Positions 1-7,830 are shown, counted from the stretch's first letter. The stretch is DNA of 14,899 nt from Candidatus Gastranaerophilales bacterium (GCA_947625445.1 CANQOM010000021.1:1-14899); one strand, 5' to 3'. A program made the numbers and translations. The notes: generated by a model from the sequence alone, not told the origin.

Positions 1-12
1 TCTGTCACTTTT

Positions 13-216
13 TTAAGTATACATTTCTTTATTTACTATATCAGTTGTATCTCCTACTCCACGTTCAAATAGGGCAGTATCTTCAAATATAGGAGTCCTT
101 ATCTCTTTACAATTCGCCTTTTCAAATACTTCACTTGCAACAGTTTCTATTTTATACCAGTCATTTATTTCTGACGGTAATATATCTTTTGTTCCTTTAG
201 GTGCTTTTATAATCAT
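13..216 (-). CDS. hisS: Histidyl-tRNA synthetase N-terminal fragment, reading frame interrupted
   Basis: This is the beginning of HisRS, the cytosolic class II enzyme that charges tRNA-His using ATP. The 67 residues match the family N-terminus: an APKGTKDILP opening, then RTPIFEDTALFERGVGDTTD (motif 1 region) and NKEMYT. The ATG is supported by a Shine-Dalgarno AGAGAGG (223-229) six bases upstream. HisRS normally continues MYTF, then a short charged turn, then the LRPEGT motif. Here TAA at 13-15 directly follows MYT. The four codons left before the window edge read K-S-D-R in the same frame, which resembles the usual K/R-G-D-R turn. The frame may therefore resume beyond a nonsense codon or small indel next to an A6 run. 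A genuine pseudogene, a sequencing or assembly error, or an unusual local variant are all possible. Family assignment is firm; the status of the gene is not. Confidence 0.8.
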   Translation of the reverse strand: MIIKAPKGTKDILPSEINDWYKIETVASEVFEKANCKEIRTPIFEDTALFERGVGDTTDIVNKEMYT

Positions 217-236
217 ATTTAACCTCTCTGAAAATG

Positions 237-265
237 ATTATATAATAAAAAAATTACTCGGACAT
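237..265 (-). promoter_or_regulatory. Possible hisS promoter
   Basis: On the minus strand a perfect TATAAT (242 to 237) lies about 20 bases before the hisS ATG. This leaves a short leader that contains the AGAGAGG ribosome site. The -35 candidate ATGTCC (265 to 260, spacer 17) matches TTGACA at only three positions. The 48-base gap after the histidine kinase gene would let hisS be transcribed separately, or the gene may simply be read through from upstream. In such AT-rich DNA a -10 match alone is weak evidence. Confidence 0.25.
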
Positions 266-1941
266 TATTTATTTAAAGGTATACTAATAGTAAATTCAGT
301 ACCTTCATTAATTTTTGATTCAAAAGTAATACTGCCTTTATGTAATTCTATTATTTTTTTAGAAATACTAAGACCTAACCCTGTTCCAATACCCAATTTT
401 TTAGTAGTAAAACCAACATTAAATATTTTATTTTGTACCGAAGTTGGAATGCCCATTCCGTTATCTTTAATTTTAACTATCAGGTTAGAATCCATATCTA
501 AAGTTGTTATGGTAATTTTCCCCTTATCACCTTTTTCATTTATGGAATGGCAGCTATTAACAAGTAAATTCATAAATACCTGATTAAGCATGTTAACACT
601 GCATAATACTTGGGGAAGATTAGAATATTTTTTAACAACAGTAATATTATTTTTAAATTCATGCTCAACTAATTTTAAAGTTAAATCTATTTCTTTATTG
701 ATATCCGCCATTTGAAATTCAGCTTCATCCAGTCTGACAAAACGTTTTAATGATTTAACAATATCAGATATTCTTTCTGCAGCTTCTATATCTATTGAAT
801 TTAATTCTTTTAAAAGTTCTATTTGACTATTACCTATATTATTTGAAGAAAGAATTTTATATATCATTAAATTATTTGAATTTATTGAAGCAAGAGGAGT
901 ATTAATTTCATGAGCAACCCCTGAAACCAATTGTCCTACAGATGCCATTTTTTCTGAATTAATTAATTGTAGTTGTGTCTCTTTCAGTTCAAGAAGTGTT
1001 TTTTCAAGCTTTTTGTTTTTTTTATTCAATTGTTGAATCAGTCCAGCTTGGATTATAGAACTTGCCAAATGAACTGAAATTGATTGCAATACTTCTTTAT
1101 TTTCTTCCGCATTAAATTTCTGTTTGGTAAGTGTCACAATAATTCCCAGTAATTTGTTTTTATTATAAACAGGAATTATAATACGATTAATTCCATCAGA
1201 TAGAAATTTTTCAGAATTTAAAAATTCTCTTTTACATACAGAAACAATTATATTTTTATTTCTAATCTCTTTTATTGTTTCTGTATCATAGTCCGTTAAA
1301 ATACCATTATCAGGTATTTCACCCGTAACATCATATCTTATTCTGAAACCATTCTTTTCTTTTAAAGAAAAATATGTTTTAAAAGAGCCCATAAAATTAT
1401 GAATTTCTTTAAGAGCGGTTGAAAGAACAGTTACAATATCATTTGTTTCTCTTATTACCAGTGAAATTCTGTTAATAATGCCCATTTTTAAAACTTGGCT
1501 TTGAGCATGCTCTTGTAATTTATAAAATTTCTCTGTAGATTCCTTTATTTCATCGTATTTTTCACTTAAAGATGCATATCTGTCTTGTAATATTTCTAAA
1601 TTTCTATTTGCAGTTACATCTTTAAATACAACCATTTTATAATTATCATACATATATTTATATATATAATAATTAATATATTCACCATTCGGATTTTGGT
1701 ATGTACATATTGTATGAAAATTTTCTTCTGATTTTAATAATATATCCAGAGGTGTAATATTTTTAATATTTTCAGAAGATAAAAAACAAAGATTAAAATT
1801 AAATCTTTTTTTAAACTTATCAAATACTTTGAAATCATTAAAAATAAAAGAAAATGCAGCATTTTTAAAGATAATATTATTATCTTTTGAAAAAACACAA
1901 ACTGCATCTGAAATGTTATTTAAAAATTCAAAGTTATTCAT
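265..1941 (-). CDS. Cytosolic PAS-GAF sensor histidine kinase
   Basis: A two-component sensor kinase of 558 residues that autophosphorylates on histidine and passes phosphate to a response regulator. Visible layout: a PAS-like N-terminal domain (about 1-110), a linker helix, a GAF-like domain (about 155-300), a coiled coil (about 303-335), and the dimerisation/phosphoacceptor helix GVAHEINTPL with His344. The catalytic ATPase domain has the N box around N458-N462 (MNLLVNS), the G1 box DNGMGI (493-498), an F box (about 506-513) and the G2 box GTGLGL (519-524). The H box wording (AHEINTPL) is of the kind seen in HPK4-type kinases. I see no signal peptide or membrane segment, so the sensor is probably cytosolic. 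It starts 3 bases after the DUF212 stop, with no clear ribosome site, so translation is probably coupled. No receiver-domain gene is in the window, so the partner and signal are unknown. Confidence 0.93.
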   Translation of the reverse strand: MNNFEFLNNISDAVCVFSKDNNIIFKNAAFSFIFNDFKVFDKFKKRFNFNLCFLSSENIKNITPLDILLKSEENFHTICTYQNPNGEYINYYIYKYMYDNYKMVVFKDVTANRNLEILQDRYASLSEKYDEIKESTEKFYKLQEHAQSQVLKMGIINRISLVIRETNDIVTVLSTALKEIHNFMGSFKTYFSLKEKNGFRIRYDVTGEIPDNGILTDYDTETIKEIRNKNIIVSVCKREFLNSEKFLSDGINRIIIPVYNKNKLLGIIVTLTKQKFNAEENKEVLQSISVHLASSIIQAGLIQQLNKKNKKLEKTLLELKETQLQLINSEKMASVGQLVSGVAHEINTPLASINSNNLMIYKILSSNNIGNSQIELLKELNSIDIEAAERISDIVKSLKRFVRLDEAEFQMADINKEIDLTLKLVEHEFKNNITVVKKYSNLPQVLCSVNMLNQVFMNLLVNSCHSINEKGDKGKITITTLDMDSNLIVKIKDNGMGIPTSVQNKIFNVGFTTKKLGIGTGLGLSISKKIIELHKGSITFESKINEGTEFTISIPLNK

Positions 1942-1944
1942 AAT

Positions 1945-2394
1945 TTACTGAAATAAAATATAATGATTCAAAAAGGCGATAAAAGTACCTAAAATTGCAC
2001 CAACAAAAACTTCAAATGGAGTATGCCCCAATAATTCTTTAAGTCTTTCAGCACCAACTTGACCATGCACATAATAATCATCGCAAATTTTATTTAGACA
2101 TGCGGCAATTTTACCCGTAGAACGTCTTAATCCTGCTGCATCATACATAACAACAAGTGCATATCCGAGAGCAATTGAAAATTCTACAGAATCAAATCCT
2201 CTAATAATACCTACAGTAGAAGATAAAGCAACAACTCCTGCAGTATGAGCGCTTGGCATTCCGCCTGTTGTTGCCAAAACTTGAAAATCTATTTTCTTTT
2301 TAAAAACTATATGCCCCAAAAACTTTAATATTTGTGCAATAAAAGCAGCTTCAATTCCGTTTACTATTACTTCATAGCTTGAATTTAAGAACAT
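1945..2394 (-). CDS. DUF212 / divergent PAP2-family membrane protein
   Basis: A small hydrophobic protein of 149 residues of the DUF212 (YuiD-like, divergent PAP2 phosphatase) family. Diagnostic stretches are GGMPSAHTA (44-52), MYDAAGLRRSTGKIA (83-97) and LLGHTPFEVFVGAILG (121-136). These echo the PAP2 phosphatase signature, in which SAH and a later conserved histidine form the active site. Three or four membrane segments are likely (about 10-30, 50-65, 72-88 and 125-147). Its reaction is unproven; a lipid or prenyl diphosphate phosphatase role is inferred from the fold family and from its position. The start overlaps the end of the prenyl synthase gene by 10 bases and has AAGGGA (2402-2407) seven bases ahead. 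The same gene pair occurs beside crtE in Cyanobacteria, as far as I know, suggesting work on the prenyl diphosphate product. Confidence 0.88.
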   Translation of the reverse strand: MFLNSSYEVIVNGIEAAFIAQILKFLGHIVFKKKIDFQVLATTGGMPSAHTAGVVALSSTVGIIRGFDSVEFSIALGYALVVMYDAAGLRRSTGKIAACLNKICDDYYVHGQVGAERLKELLGHTPFEVFVGAILGTFIAFLNHYILFQ

Positions 2395-3281
2395 TTACTT
2401 ATCCCTTCAGAAATATCAACCAAAACCCCATGTAAAATTTTTGAGTTTATCCTGTTTTCTTTTAGTATATCATAAGCTTTGTTACAAAGGAATAGAGTTT
2501 GTTTTTTTGCTTCAGCTAATCCATACATTGTTACATAAGTTGATTTTCCGCTATTTGCATCTTTACCCGGAGTTTTGCCGAGTTGTTCCAGAGTCGCAGT
2601 TGCATCTAATATATCATCGTATATTTGAAAAGCATGCCCATATAATCCTGCATATTCGGTAAGTGCATTTAATATATTTTTCTCGGCTTTTCCCATTATT
2701 GCCCCTATTCTAACGGCTAATTTAAAGAGTCTTGCGGTTTTATACTCATGAAGATAATTAAGTATTTCTGCGGTAATTGTTTTATTTTCCGATTCTATAT
2801 CTACAACCTGACCTGAAATAATACCATCAACCCCTGCAGCAATAAAATATTCATTCAATATTTTTATTATAATTTCACTGTCAACAGTTTTAGGAGTTTT
2901 ATCAATAATTAACTTGGGCGCATAACTTAAAAGAGCATCGCCTGCCAACGTTGCGATTGCTTCACCGTATACTTTATGATTAGATGGTTTTCCTCTTCTG
3001 AAATCATCATTATCCATACATGGTAAATCATCATGTATAAGACTCTGACAGTGAAGCATCTCTATTGCACAAGCACTCGGAATTATATTTTCAAAAGGAA
3101 CATTAAATAAAGAAGCGCTTTCAATTGCCATGACAGGACGTAATCTTTTTCCACCCGCTAACAATGAATACCTCATTGATTCATATATTTTTTCAGGATA
3201 TAAAACTTTAACATAATTATTTATATATTCTTCAACCGATTTCCTTATTTCATTGAATTTTCTTTTTACATTTTCTTCCAT
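2385..3281 (-). CDS. ispA: Polyprenyl (farnesyl/geranylgeranyl) diphosphate synthase
   Basis: A soluble trans-isoprenyl diphosphate synthase that condenses isopentenyl diphosphate with allylic diphosphates to make C15 or C20 chains for quinones, carotenoids or undecaprenyl precursors. The 298 residues contain GGKRLRP (43-49, substrate binding), the first aspartate-rich motif DDLPCMD (84-90, bacterial four-residue spacing) followed by DNDDFRRGKP, the GQ..D motif (157-161), YKTARLF (180-186) and the second aspartate-rich motif DDILD (222-226). Length and motifs fit the IspA/CrtE family. The DNDDFRRGKPSNHKVYGE wording is closest to cyanobacterial CrtE. Chain length cannot be read with certainty: the residue five before the first Asp, usually Tyr in IspA or Met in CrtE, is Gln79. 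The ATG directly follows the rsgA stop, with AGGGAA (3291-3296) as ribosome site inside rsgA, so the genes are co-transcribed. crtE is the alternative name. Confidence 0.93.
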   Translation of the reverse strand: MEENVKRKFNEIRKSVEEYINNYVKVLYPEKIYESMRYSLLAGGKRLRPVMAIESASLFNVPFENIIPSACAIEMLHCQSLIHDDLPCMDNDDFRRGKPSNHKVYGEAIATLAGDALLSYAPKLIIDKTPKTVDSEIIIKILNEYFIAAGVDGIISGQVVDIESENKTITAEILNYLHEYKTARLFKLAVRIGAIMGKAEKNILNALTEYAGLYGHAFQIYDDILDATATLEQLGKTPGKDANSGKSTYVTMYGLAEAKKQTLFLCNKAYDILKENRINSKILHGVLVDISEGISKCS

Positions 3282-4286
3282 TTATATTTCTTCCCTATAG
3301 ATTTTTTGTTTTATTGTTTTTCTTGATGAATTTCGTTTTTTATGAGAAATCTTTGTCATAATTTTATTTTGATTATATTTTGAACCTTTTTCGCTTTTAA
3401 TTGATTTTTTAGAAATTTTTTCTTCATAATCTTTTGCCTCTAAAACAAATTTTTTATAGCTTTCATACCTTGATAGAGGCATATCTTTAATTATATCAAT
3501 AGCTTTACAACCTATTTCACCCGTATGAAGACAATTTTTATATTTGCAACTTTCTTTTTTTAATGAAAATTCTTTAAATAATTTTTGTATTTCAGATGGA
3601 AGAAGAAAATCGAACTTCAAATGAGAAAAACCGGGAGTATCAACAATAAAAGAATCTTTATCAACTTCTAAAAGTTCGCAATGTCTTGTAGTGTGAATAC
3701 CTCTTTTCGTTTTATCACTAACATTTTGAGTCCTTAATTTTGTTTCATTAAGCAATGCATTAATCAAAGAAGATTTTCCAACCCCTGAAGCACCGCAGAG
3801 TATTGAAGTATTTGATTTTAATATCGGTTTTAACTCTTCTAAACCTGTCTTTTTTAAAGCAGAAGTATAAATAATTTTATATCCGACATTTTCATATATA
3901 TCATTTATTTTTTTCTTTAAATTTATATCTTCTTGAATATCTTCTTTATTAAAACACAACACTGGAATTATTTTATTATACTCACAATGTGCTATATATC
4001 TGTCTAACTGTTCAAAATTCAAATCAGGCTCTTTTAAGGCAGATACAATTATTACTTGAGAAATATTTGCAGCTTTAGGTTTTGTAATAAGATTTTTTCT
4101 ATTTACTACTTTTAATATAAACGCCTGCATTGAATTAGCATCAAATTGAGCAAGCTCAACATAATCACCGGTATAAATTTCTTCTTTTTGTTTTTTCAAC
4201 ACAGTTCTAAGCTTTGCTTCAACAATTCCCAAGTCTGTTGCAACATAAAAAAAATCTGAAAATATCTTAATAACACGCCCAATCAT
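3282..4286 (-). CDS. rsgA: Small-subunit ribosome biogenesis GTPase RsgA
   Basis: RsgA (YjeQ) is a circularly permuted GTPase that binds the 30S subunit late in assembly and checks the decoding centre. Seen here: an N-terminal OB fold (about 1-70), then the permuted G motifs in the order G4 NKED (113-116), G5-like TSALKK (141-146), G1 GASGVGKS (165-172), G2 around RGIHTT (195-200) and G3 DTPG (216-219). A zinc knuckle C-x4-C-x-H-x5-C follows (Cys247, Cys252, His254, Cys260). Length, 334, is normal, but residues 286-334 form a lysine/arginine-rich tail that may bind rRNA. It is the first gene of the minus-strand operon and its stop abuts the next ATG. The start fits the OB fold, yet no Shine-Dalgarno precedes it and a TATAAT lies seven bases upstream, so the mRNA may be leaderless. 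Confidence 0.95.
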   Translation of the reverse strand: MIGRVIKIFSDFFYVATDLGIVEAKLRTVLKKQKEEIYTGDYVELAQFDANSMQAFILKVVNRKNLITKPKAANISQVIIVSALKEPDLNFEQLDRYIAHCEYNKIIPVLCFNKEDIQEDINLKKKINDIYENVGYKIIYTSALKKTGLEELKPILKSNTSILCGASGVGKSSLINALLNETKLRTQNVSDKTKRGIHTTRHCELLEVDKDSFIVDTPGFSHLKFDFLLPSEIQKLFKEFSLKKESCKYKNCLHTGEIGCKAIDIIKDMPLSRYESYKKFVLEAKDYEEKISKKSIKSEKGSKYNQNKIMTKISHKKRNSSRKTIKQKIYREEI

Positions 4287-4293
4287 ACAAAAT

Positions 4294-4324
4294 ATTATAC
4301 ATAAAAATATATTTAAGTTATAAT
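4294..4324. promoter_or_regulatory. Overlapping divergent promoters of rsgA and pnp
   Basis: The 81-bp gap between the two ATGs carries two oppositely directed TATAAT boxes. For pnp (plus strand): TATAAT at 4319-4324, preceded at a 17-base spacer by TATACA (4296-4301, four of six matches to TTGACA). For rsgA (minus strand): TATAAT at 4299 to 4294 with only a weak -35 over the pnp -10. Each promoter would occupy the other's core, so polymerase binding may be mutually exclusive. The sequence is very AT-rich, so chance TATAAT boxes are possible; the good spacing on the pnp side raises confidence. Confidence 0.5.
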
Positions 4325-4367
4325 TATTTTTGAAAAATAGAAGTGTAAAAAAAGAAAAGAGAAAAAC

Positions 4368-6503
4368 ATGGTAGAAACAAAAAAAATTGAAATTCCTGTT
4401 GGAGAAAAGACAGTAACCATTGAAACAGGCAAATATGCAAAATCAGCTACCAGCTCAGTAACAGTGAGATGTGGAGACACAATGTTATTTGTACATTGTT
4501 GCGTAAGCCCAGAACCGAGAGTTGGTATAGACTTTTTCCCTCTATTAATAGACTATGAAGAAAGAATGTCAGCAATAGGGCGTATACCGGGAGGCTATAA
4601 CCGCAGCGAAGGGAAAGCATCCGATAAAGCAATTTTAATATCAAGATTAATAGACAGACCATTAAGACCTCTGTTCCCAAAAGGATACAGAAACGATATA
4701 CAAATAGTTGCACAACTATTCAGCTATGATCAGGTAAATCAACCTGATACTCTTGCAATGTTAGGTGCATCATGTGCATTAATGTTGACAGGTGCTCCTT
4801 TTGAAGGCCCTGTAGGAGCAGTAAGAGTTTCAAAAATCGACGGAAAATTAATTGCGAATCCAACACATCAAGAAGCTGATAAATCAGACCTTGATATAGT
4901 AGTTGCAGGTACTCATGATAGCGTAATTATGGTTGAAGCCGGTTGTAAGTTCGTTACAGAAGACGATATTATGGAAGCGGTTGAATTTGCTCAAGTAGAA
5001 ATAAGAAAACAATGTGAGGCTCAATTACAATTTGCAAAAGATTGCGGAATTGAAAGACAAGAATTTGTTAACCCATATGATACCTCAGAACTTAAGCAAA
5101 TTATAGACGAAACTGCACACGATATGATTTTTGATGCATATCATAACTTTGACAGAACATACAGACAAAATAAATTAGATGAAGCTAAAAAGCTGGTCAA
5201 AGAGAAAGTAGAAGCACTGGGCGAAGACCATTATATTAACAAAATAATGGAAGAAACAGGAATTGACTTTGTAGCTGAAGAATTTAAAGCAGCAGAAAAG
5301 AAAATAATGCGTGCAATGATATTGGATGAAGGCGTAAGAGCAGACGGAAGAAAACCGAATGAAGTACGCCCGATATGGTGTGAAGTAGGAGTTATTCCGA
5401 GAGCACACGGAAGTGCGGTATTTACAAGAGGTCAAACACAAATATTATCGGTAGCTACATTGGCAGGTCCCGGAATGGCACAAGAACTTGACGGCGTTGA
5501 CCCTGAAGTTAAGAAGACATATATGCATAAATATATATTCCCGGGATTTTCCGTAGGAGAAGTAAAAGCTTTGAGAGGTCCGGGAAGAAGAGAAGTTGGG
5601 CATGGGAATTTGGCTGAAAGAGCAAACGTTCCGGCTCTGCCTTCACAAGAAGAATTTGGATACACTATAAGAGTAACTTCCGATGTATTAGAATCTAACG
5701 GTTCAACATCAATGGGCTCAACCTGCGGAAGTTCAATGGCATTAATGAATGCAGGTGTTCCCGTAAAATGTATGATTGGCGGAGTTGCAATGGGAATGAT
5801 AACAGAACCCGGAAGAGAACCTGTTGTTCTTACCGACATTCAAGGAATTGAAGATTTCTTGGGAGATATGGATTTTAAAGTAACAGGTAATGACGATGGA
5901 ATCACCGCTCTTCAAATGGATATGAAAGCGAAAGGTATTGCAAATGATACTTTAAGAAGAGCATTAGCACAAGCAAAAGAAGGAAGACTTCATATCCTTT
6001 CAAAGATGAGAGAAGTAATATCAGAACCTGCAAAAGAATTATCACCTTATGCACCAAGAATCTTTACAATGACTATTCCAACAGAAGATATAGGAACAGT
6101 TATAGGACCAGGTGGTAAAAACATAAGAGGAATAATTGAAGCATCAGGAGCTGAAATTGATATACAAGATGACGGAAGAGTTACAATTACCTCAAATGAT
6201 AAAGAAGGTGCAGACATTGCAATGAGAATGATCAACCAAATGACCTTTAAACCTCAAGAAGGTATGGTATGCAGAGGTAAAGTTGTAAAAATAGTTCAAT
6301 TCGGTGCTTTTGTTGAACTTGCCCCAGGTAAAGACGGAATGGTACACATTTCTCAGGTATGCAGTGAAAGAATTGATACTATAGAAGGCAGACTAAACGT
6401 AGGTGATTCTGTTATTGTAAAAATAATAAAAATAGATGACAGAGGAAAAATAAGCCTTACTATTAAAGGCGTAAGCGATGAAGAGAAGGCAAATTGCTTA
6501 TAA
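4368..6503 (+). CDS. pnp: Polyribonucleotide nucleotidyltransferase (PNPase)
   Basis: PNPase degrades RNA 3'-5' by phosphorolysis and can add tails, working as a ring-shaped trimer in RNA turnover. At 711 residues it has the full architecture: a first RNase PH domain (about 1-145, with FFPLLIDYEERMSAIGRIPG), an all-helical linker (about 150-310), and a second catalytic RNase PH domain (about 320-545, with RREVGHGNLAERA). A KH domain (about 560-620, IGPGGKNIRG) and a C-terminal S1 domain (about 631-701) follow. Expected catalytic residues are present: the phosphate-binding loop ESNGSTSM (442-449) and acidic residues Asp496 and Asp502 in DFLGDMD. The loop has Ser-Thr-Ser where E. coli has three serines, a mild change. 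The ATG is preceded by a weak AAGAGA ribosome site. It is transcribed divergently from rsgA and closed by its own terminator, so it is probably monocistronic. Confidence 0.97.
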   Translation: MVETKKIEIPVGEKTVTIETGKYAKSATSSVTVRCGDTMLFVHCCVSPEPRVGIDFFPLLIDYEERMSAIGRIPGGYNRSEGKASDKAILISRLIDRPLRPLFPKGYRNDIQIVAQLFSYDQVNQPDTLAMLGASCALMLTGAPFEGPVGAVRVSKIDGKLIANPTHQEADKSDLDIVVAGTHDSVIMVEAGCKFVTEDDIMEAVEFAQVEIRKQCEAQLQFAKDCGIERQEFVNPYDTSELKQIIDETAHDMIFDAYHNFDRTYRQNKLDEAKKLVKEKVEALGEDHYINKIMEETGIDFVAEEFKAAEKKIMRAMILDEGVRADGRKPNEVRPIWCEVGVIPRAHGSAVFTRGQTQILSVATLAGPGMAQELDGVDPEVKKTYMHKYIFPGFSVGEVKALRGPGRREVGHGNLAERANVPALPSQEEFGYTIRVTSDVLESNGSTSMGSTCGSSMALMNAGVPVKCMIGGVAMGMITEPGREPVVLTDIQGIEDFLGDMDFKVTGNDDGITALQMDMKAKGIANDTLRRALAQAKEGRLHILSKMREVISEPAKELSPYAPRIFTMTIPTEDIGTVIGPGGKNIRGIIEASGAEIDIQDDGRVTITSNDKEGADIAMRMINQMTFKPQEGMVCRGKVVKIVQFGAFVELAPGKDGMVHISQVCSERIDTIEGRLNVGDSVIVKIIKIDDRGKISLTIKGVSDEEKANCL

Positions 6504-6510
6504 ATAATTT

Positions 6511-6539
6511 AAAAGCAGCCCCAAAAAGGGCTGCTTTTT
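6511..6539 (+). terminator. Intrinsic terminator of pnp
   Basis: The stem AGCAGCCC (6514-6521) pairs perfectly with GGGCTGCT (6528-6535) around a CAAAAA loop, followed by TTTT. Flanking A and T bases extend the pairing to 11 bp. It begins 7 bases after the pnp stop. The next gene's ribosome site starts two bases after the T run, so the hairpin also sits directly in front of the patatin gene. Confidence 0.93.
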
Positions 6540-6552
6540 CAGAGGATTAATT

Positions 6553-7752
6553 TTGAGAAAAAATTTAAAATATAACTATATTTTCGGTGGAGGCGGTATA
6601 AGAGGAATGACTTATATCGGAGCCATTAAAGCTATTGAAGAATATGGTTTTGAAACGGGAGCAATTGCAGGTTCTTCTGTAGGAGCGGTTTTTGCTTCGT
6701 TTTTTGCATCAGGATATAACTATGAAGAAATTAAAGAATTATTTTTTAACTTCAACATAAATATGTTTAGAGATTTAAATATTAATCTTTTTACAAATGA
6801 TATTGCCATAAGTAAAGGTGAAATATTTCTTGAATGGTTACGAGAAAAAATAGGTAAAAAAATATATAAAGATAATTACAAAAATCAAAAAGTTAAATTT
6901 AAAGACATAAGTAAAGATTTATATATATTAACGATTGATATAAATACAAACACTCCATTTATATTTTCAAAAGAAACAACTCCGGATGAAGAAATAGCGT
7001 TAGCAGTAAGAGCCTCGGCAGGCTTACCCGGACTAATGAAGCCAATAAATTTTGGCAGTTCACTACTCGTTGACGGAGATTTAATAAAAAGTTGGCCCGC
7101 ATGGAAACTGTATGAAAGCCTTAATACTCCTGATTCAAGAATACTTGAATTTAGGCTTGAAGGTTCACGAGATGGCAGTGACATAAAAAATCCAATGGAT
7201 TATTTAAATTCTATAATTAATACAATTTGGGCTCTTTCTACAGAAAACGTATTCAATGATTATTTTGACAACGATAGATATGACTATATTGTAATTGATA
7301 CAAAAGATATAATACTATTTGATTTTACAATAGATAAAAACATAAAGGATTCACTTGTAGATAAAGGATATAAAATAACTAAAAATTATTTTGAGAAAAC
7401 ACTTCCCGATAAAAAAAGAATCATTCTAAAAAAATATGAAGAAATTTTTGAGAAATTAAATTTACTGTCAAATGCTCTAAACCAAAATATACCTAAAGAA
7501 TCAATTTATATATTAAATGACATATTATCAACAATGAAAGAAGATACAAAATTTATAGATATATCATTTTATGAAAAAATAAAAGAATTAAAAAATAGTA
7601 TAAAAATAAATACAAAAAAACAATTTTTATTCTCAAGAAAAATAGCAAATGAGAAACAAATAAAAGAACGTAACGATTTTATAAAACTATTATTGGAAGA
7701 AAGAATTAACGAAATAAAAAATTATATTTCAAAATTTAGTAATAAAAGTTAA
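6553..7752 (+). CDS. Patatin-like phospholipase
   Basis: A patatin-family serine lipid acyl hydrolase of 399 residues. The patatin domain spans about 8-200. It has the oxyanion-hole glycine loop GGGGIRG (12-18), the nucleophile elbow GSSVG with Ser42 (40-44), and the dyad aspartate in DGD (Asp174, 174-176; the family more often has DGG or DGA). The remaining roughly 200 residues are charged and mostly helical, with no recognisable domain. There is no signal peptide, so it is likely cytosolic or injected by an unseen route. The start is TTG, chosen because AGAGGA (6541-6546) lies six bases upstream and the glycine loop begins only 12 residues in. It directly follows the pnp terminator with no clear promoter between, so it depends on read-through or a promoter inside pnp. 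Substrate (phospholipid or other ester) is unknown. Confidence 0.88.
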   Translation: MRKNLKYNYIFGGGGIRGMTYIGAIKAIEEYGFETGAIAGSSVGAVFASFFASGYNYEEIKELFFNFNINMFRDLNINLFTNDIAISKGEIFLEWLREKIGKKIYKDNYKNQKVKFKDISKDLYILTIDINTNTPFIFSKETTPDEEIALAVRASAGLPGLMKPINFGSSLLVDGDLIKSWPAWKLYESLNTPDSRILEFRLEGSRDGSDIKNPMDYLNSIINTIWALSTENVFNDYFDNDRYDYIVIDTKDIILFDFTIDKNIKDSLVDKGYKITKNYFEKTLPDKKRIILKKYEEIFEKLNLLSNALNQNIPKESIYILNDILSTMKEDTKFIDISFYEKIKELKNSIKINTKKQFLFSRKIANEKQIKERNDFIKLLLEERINEIKNYISKFSNKS

Positions 7753-7781
7753 AAATAGATGCCATAACTAACAAATTATTT

Positions 7782-7787
7782 TATAAT
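7782..7787 (+). promoter_or_regulatory. Likely -10 box for the uridine-kinase-like gene
   Basis: A perfect TATAAT lies in the short gap after the patatin gene, about 44 bases upstream of the preferred ATG at 7831. I find no convincing -35 at 16-18 bases. The box overlaps an in-frame ATG at 7786, which argues against that ATG as a start. Confidence 0.4.
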
Positions 7788-7830
7788 GAGTTTTAATTCA
7801 AATAACATGAATATAAAAGTGGAGAATTTA

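Noticed and set aside
2441..2662. Plus-strand 73-codon ORF inside the prenyl synthase gene
   Set aside because: It is antisense to a well-matched IspA/CrtE coding region and has no recognisable protein features.
5432..5839. Minus-strand 135-codon ORF opposite pnp
   Set aside because: It is a long antisense shadow over the conserved second RNase PH domain, with no ribosome site or family resemblance.
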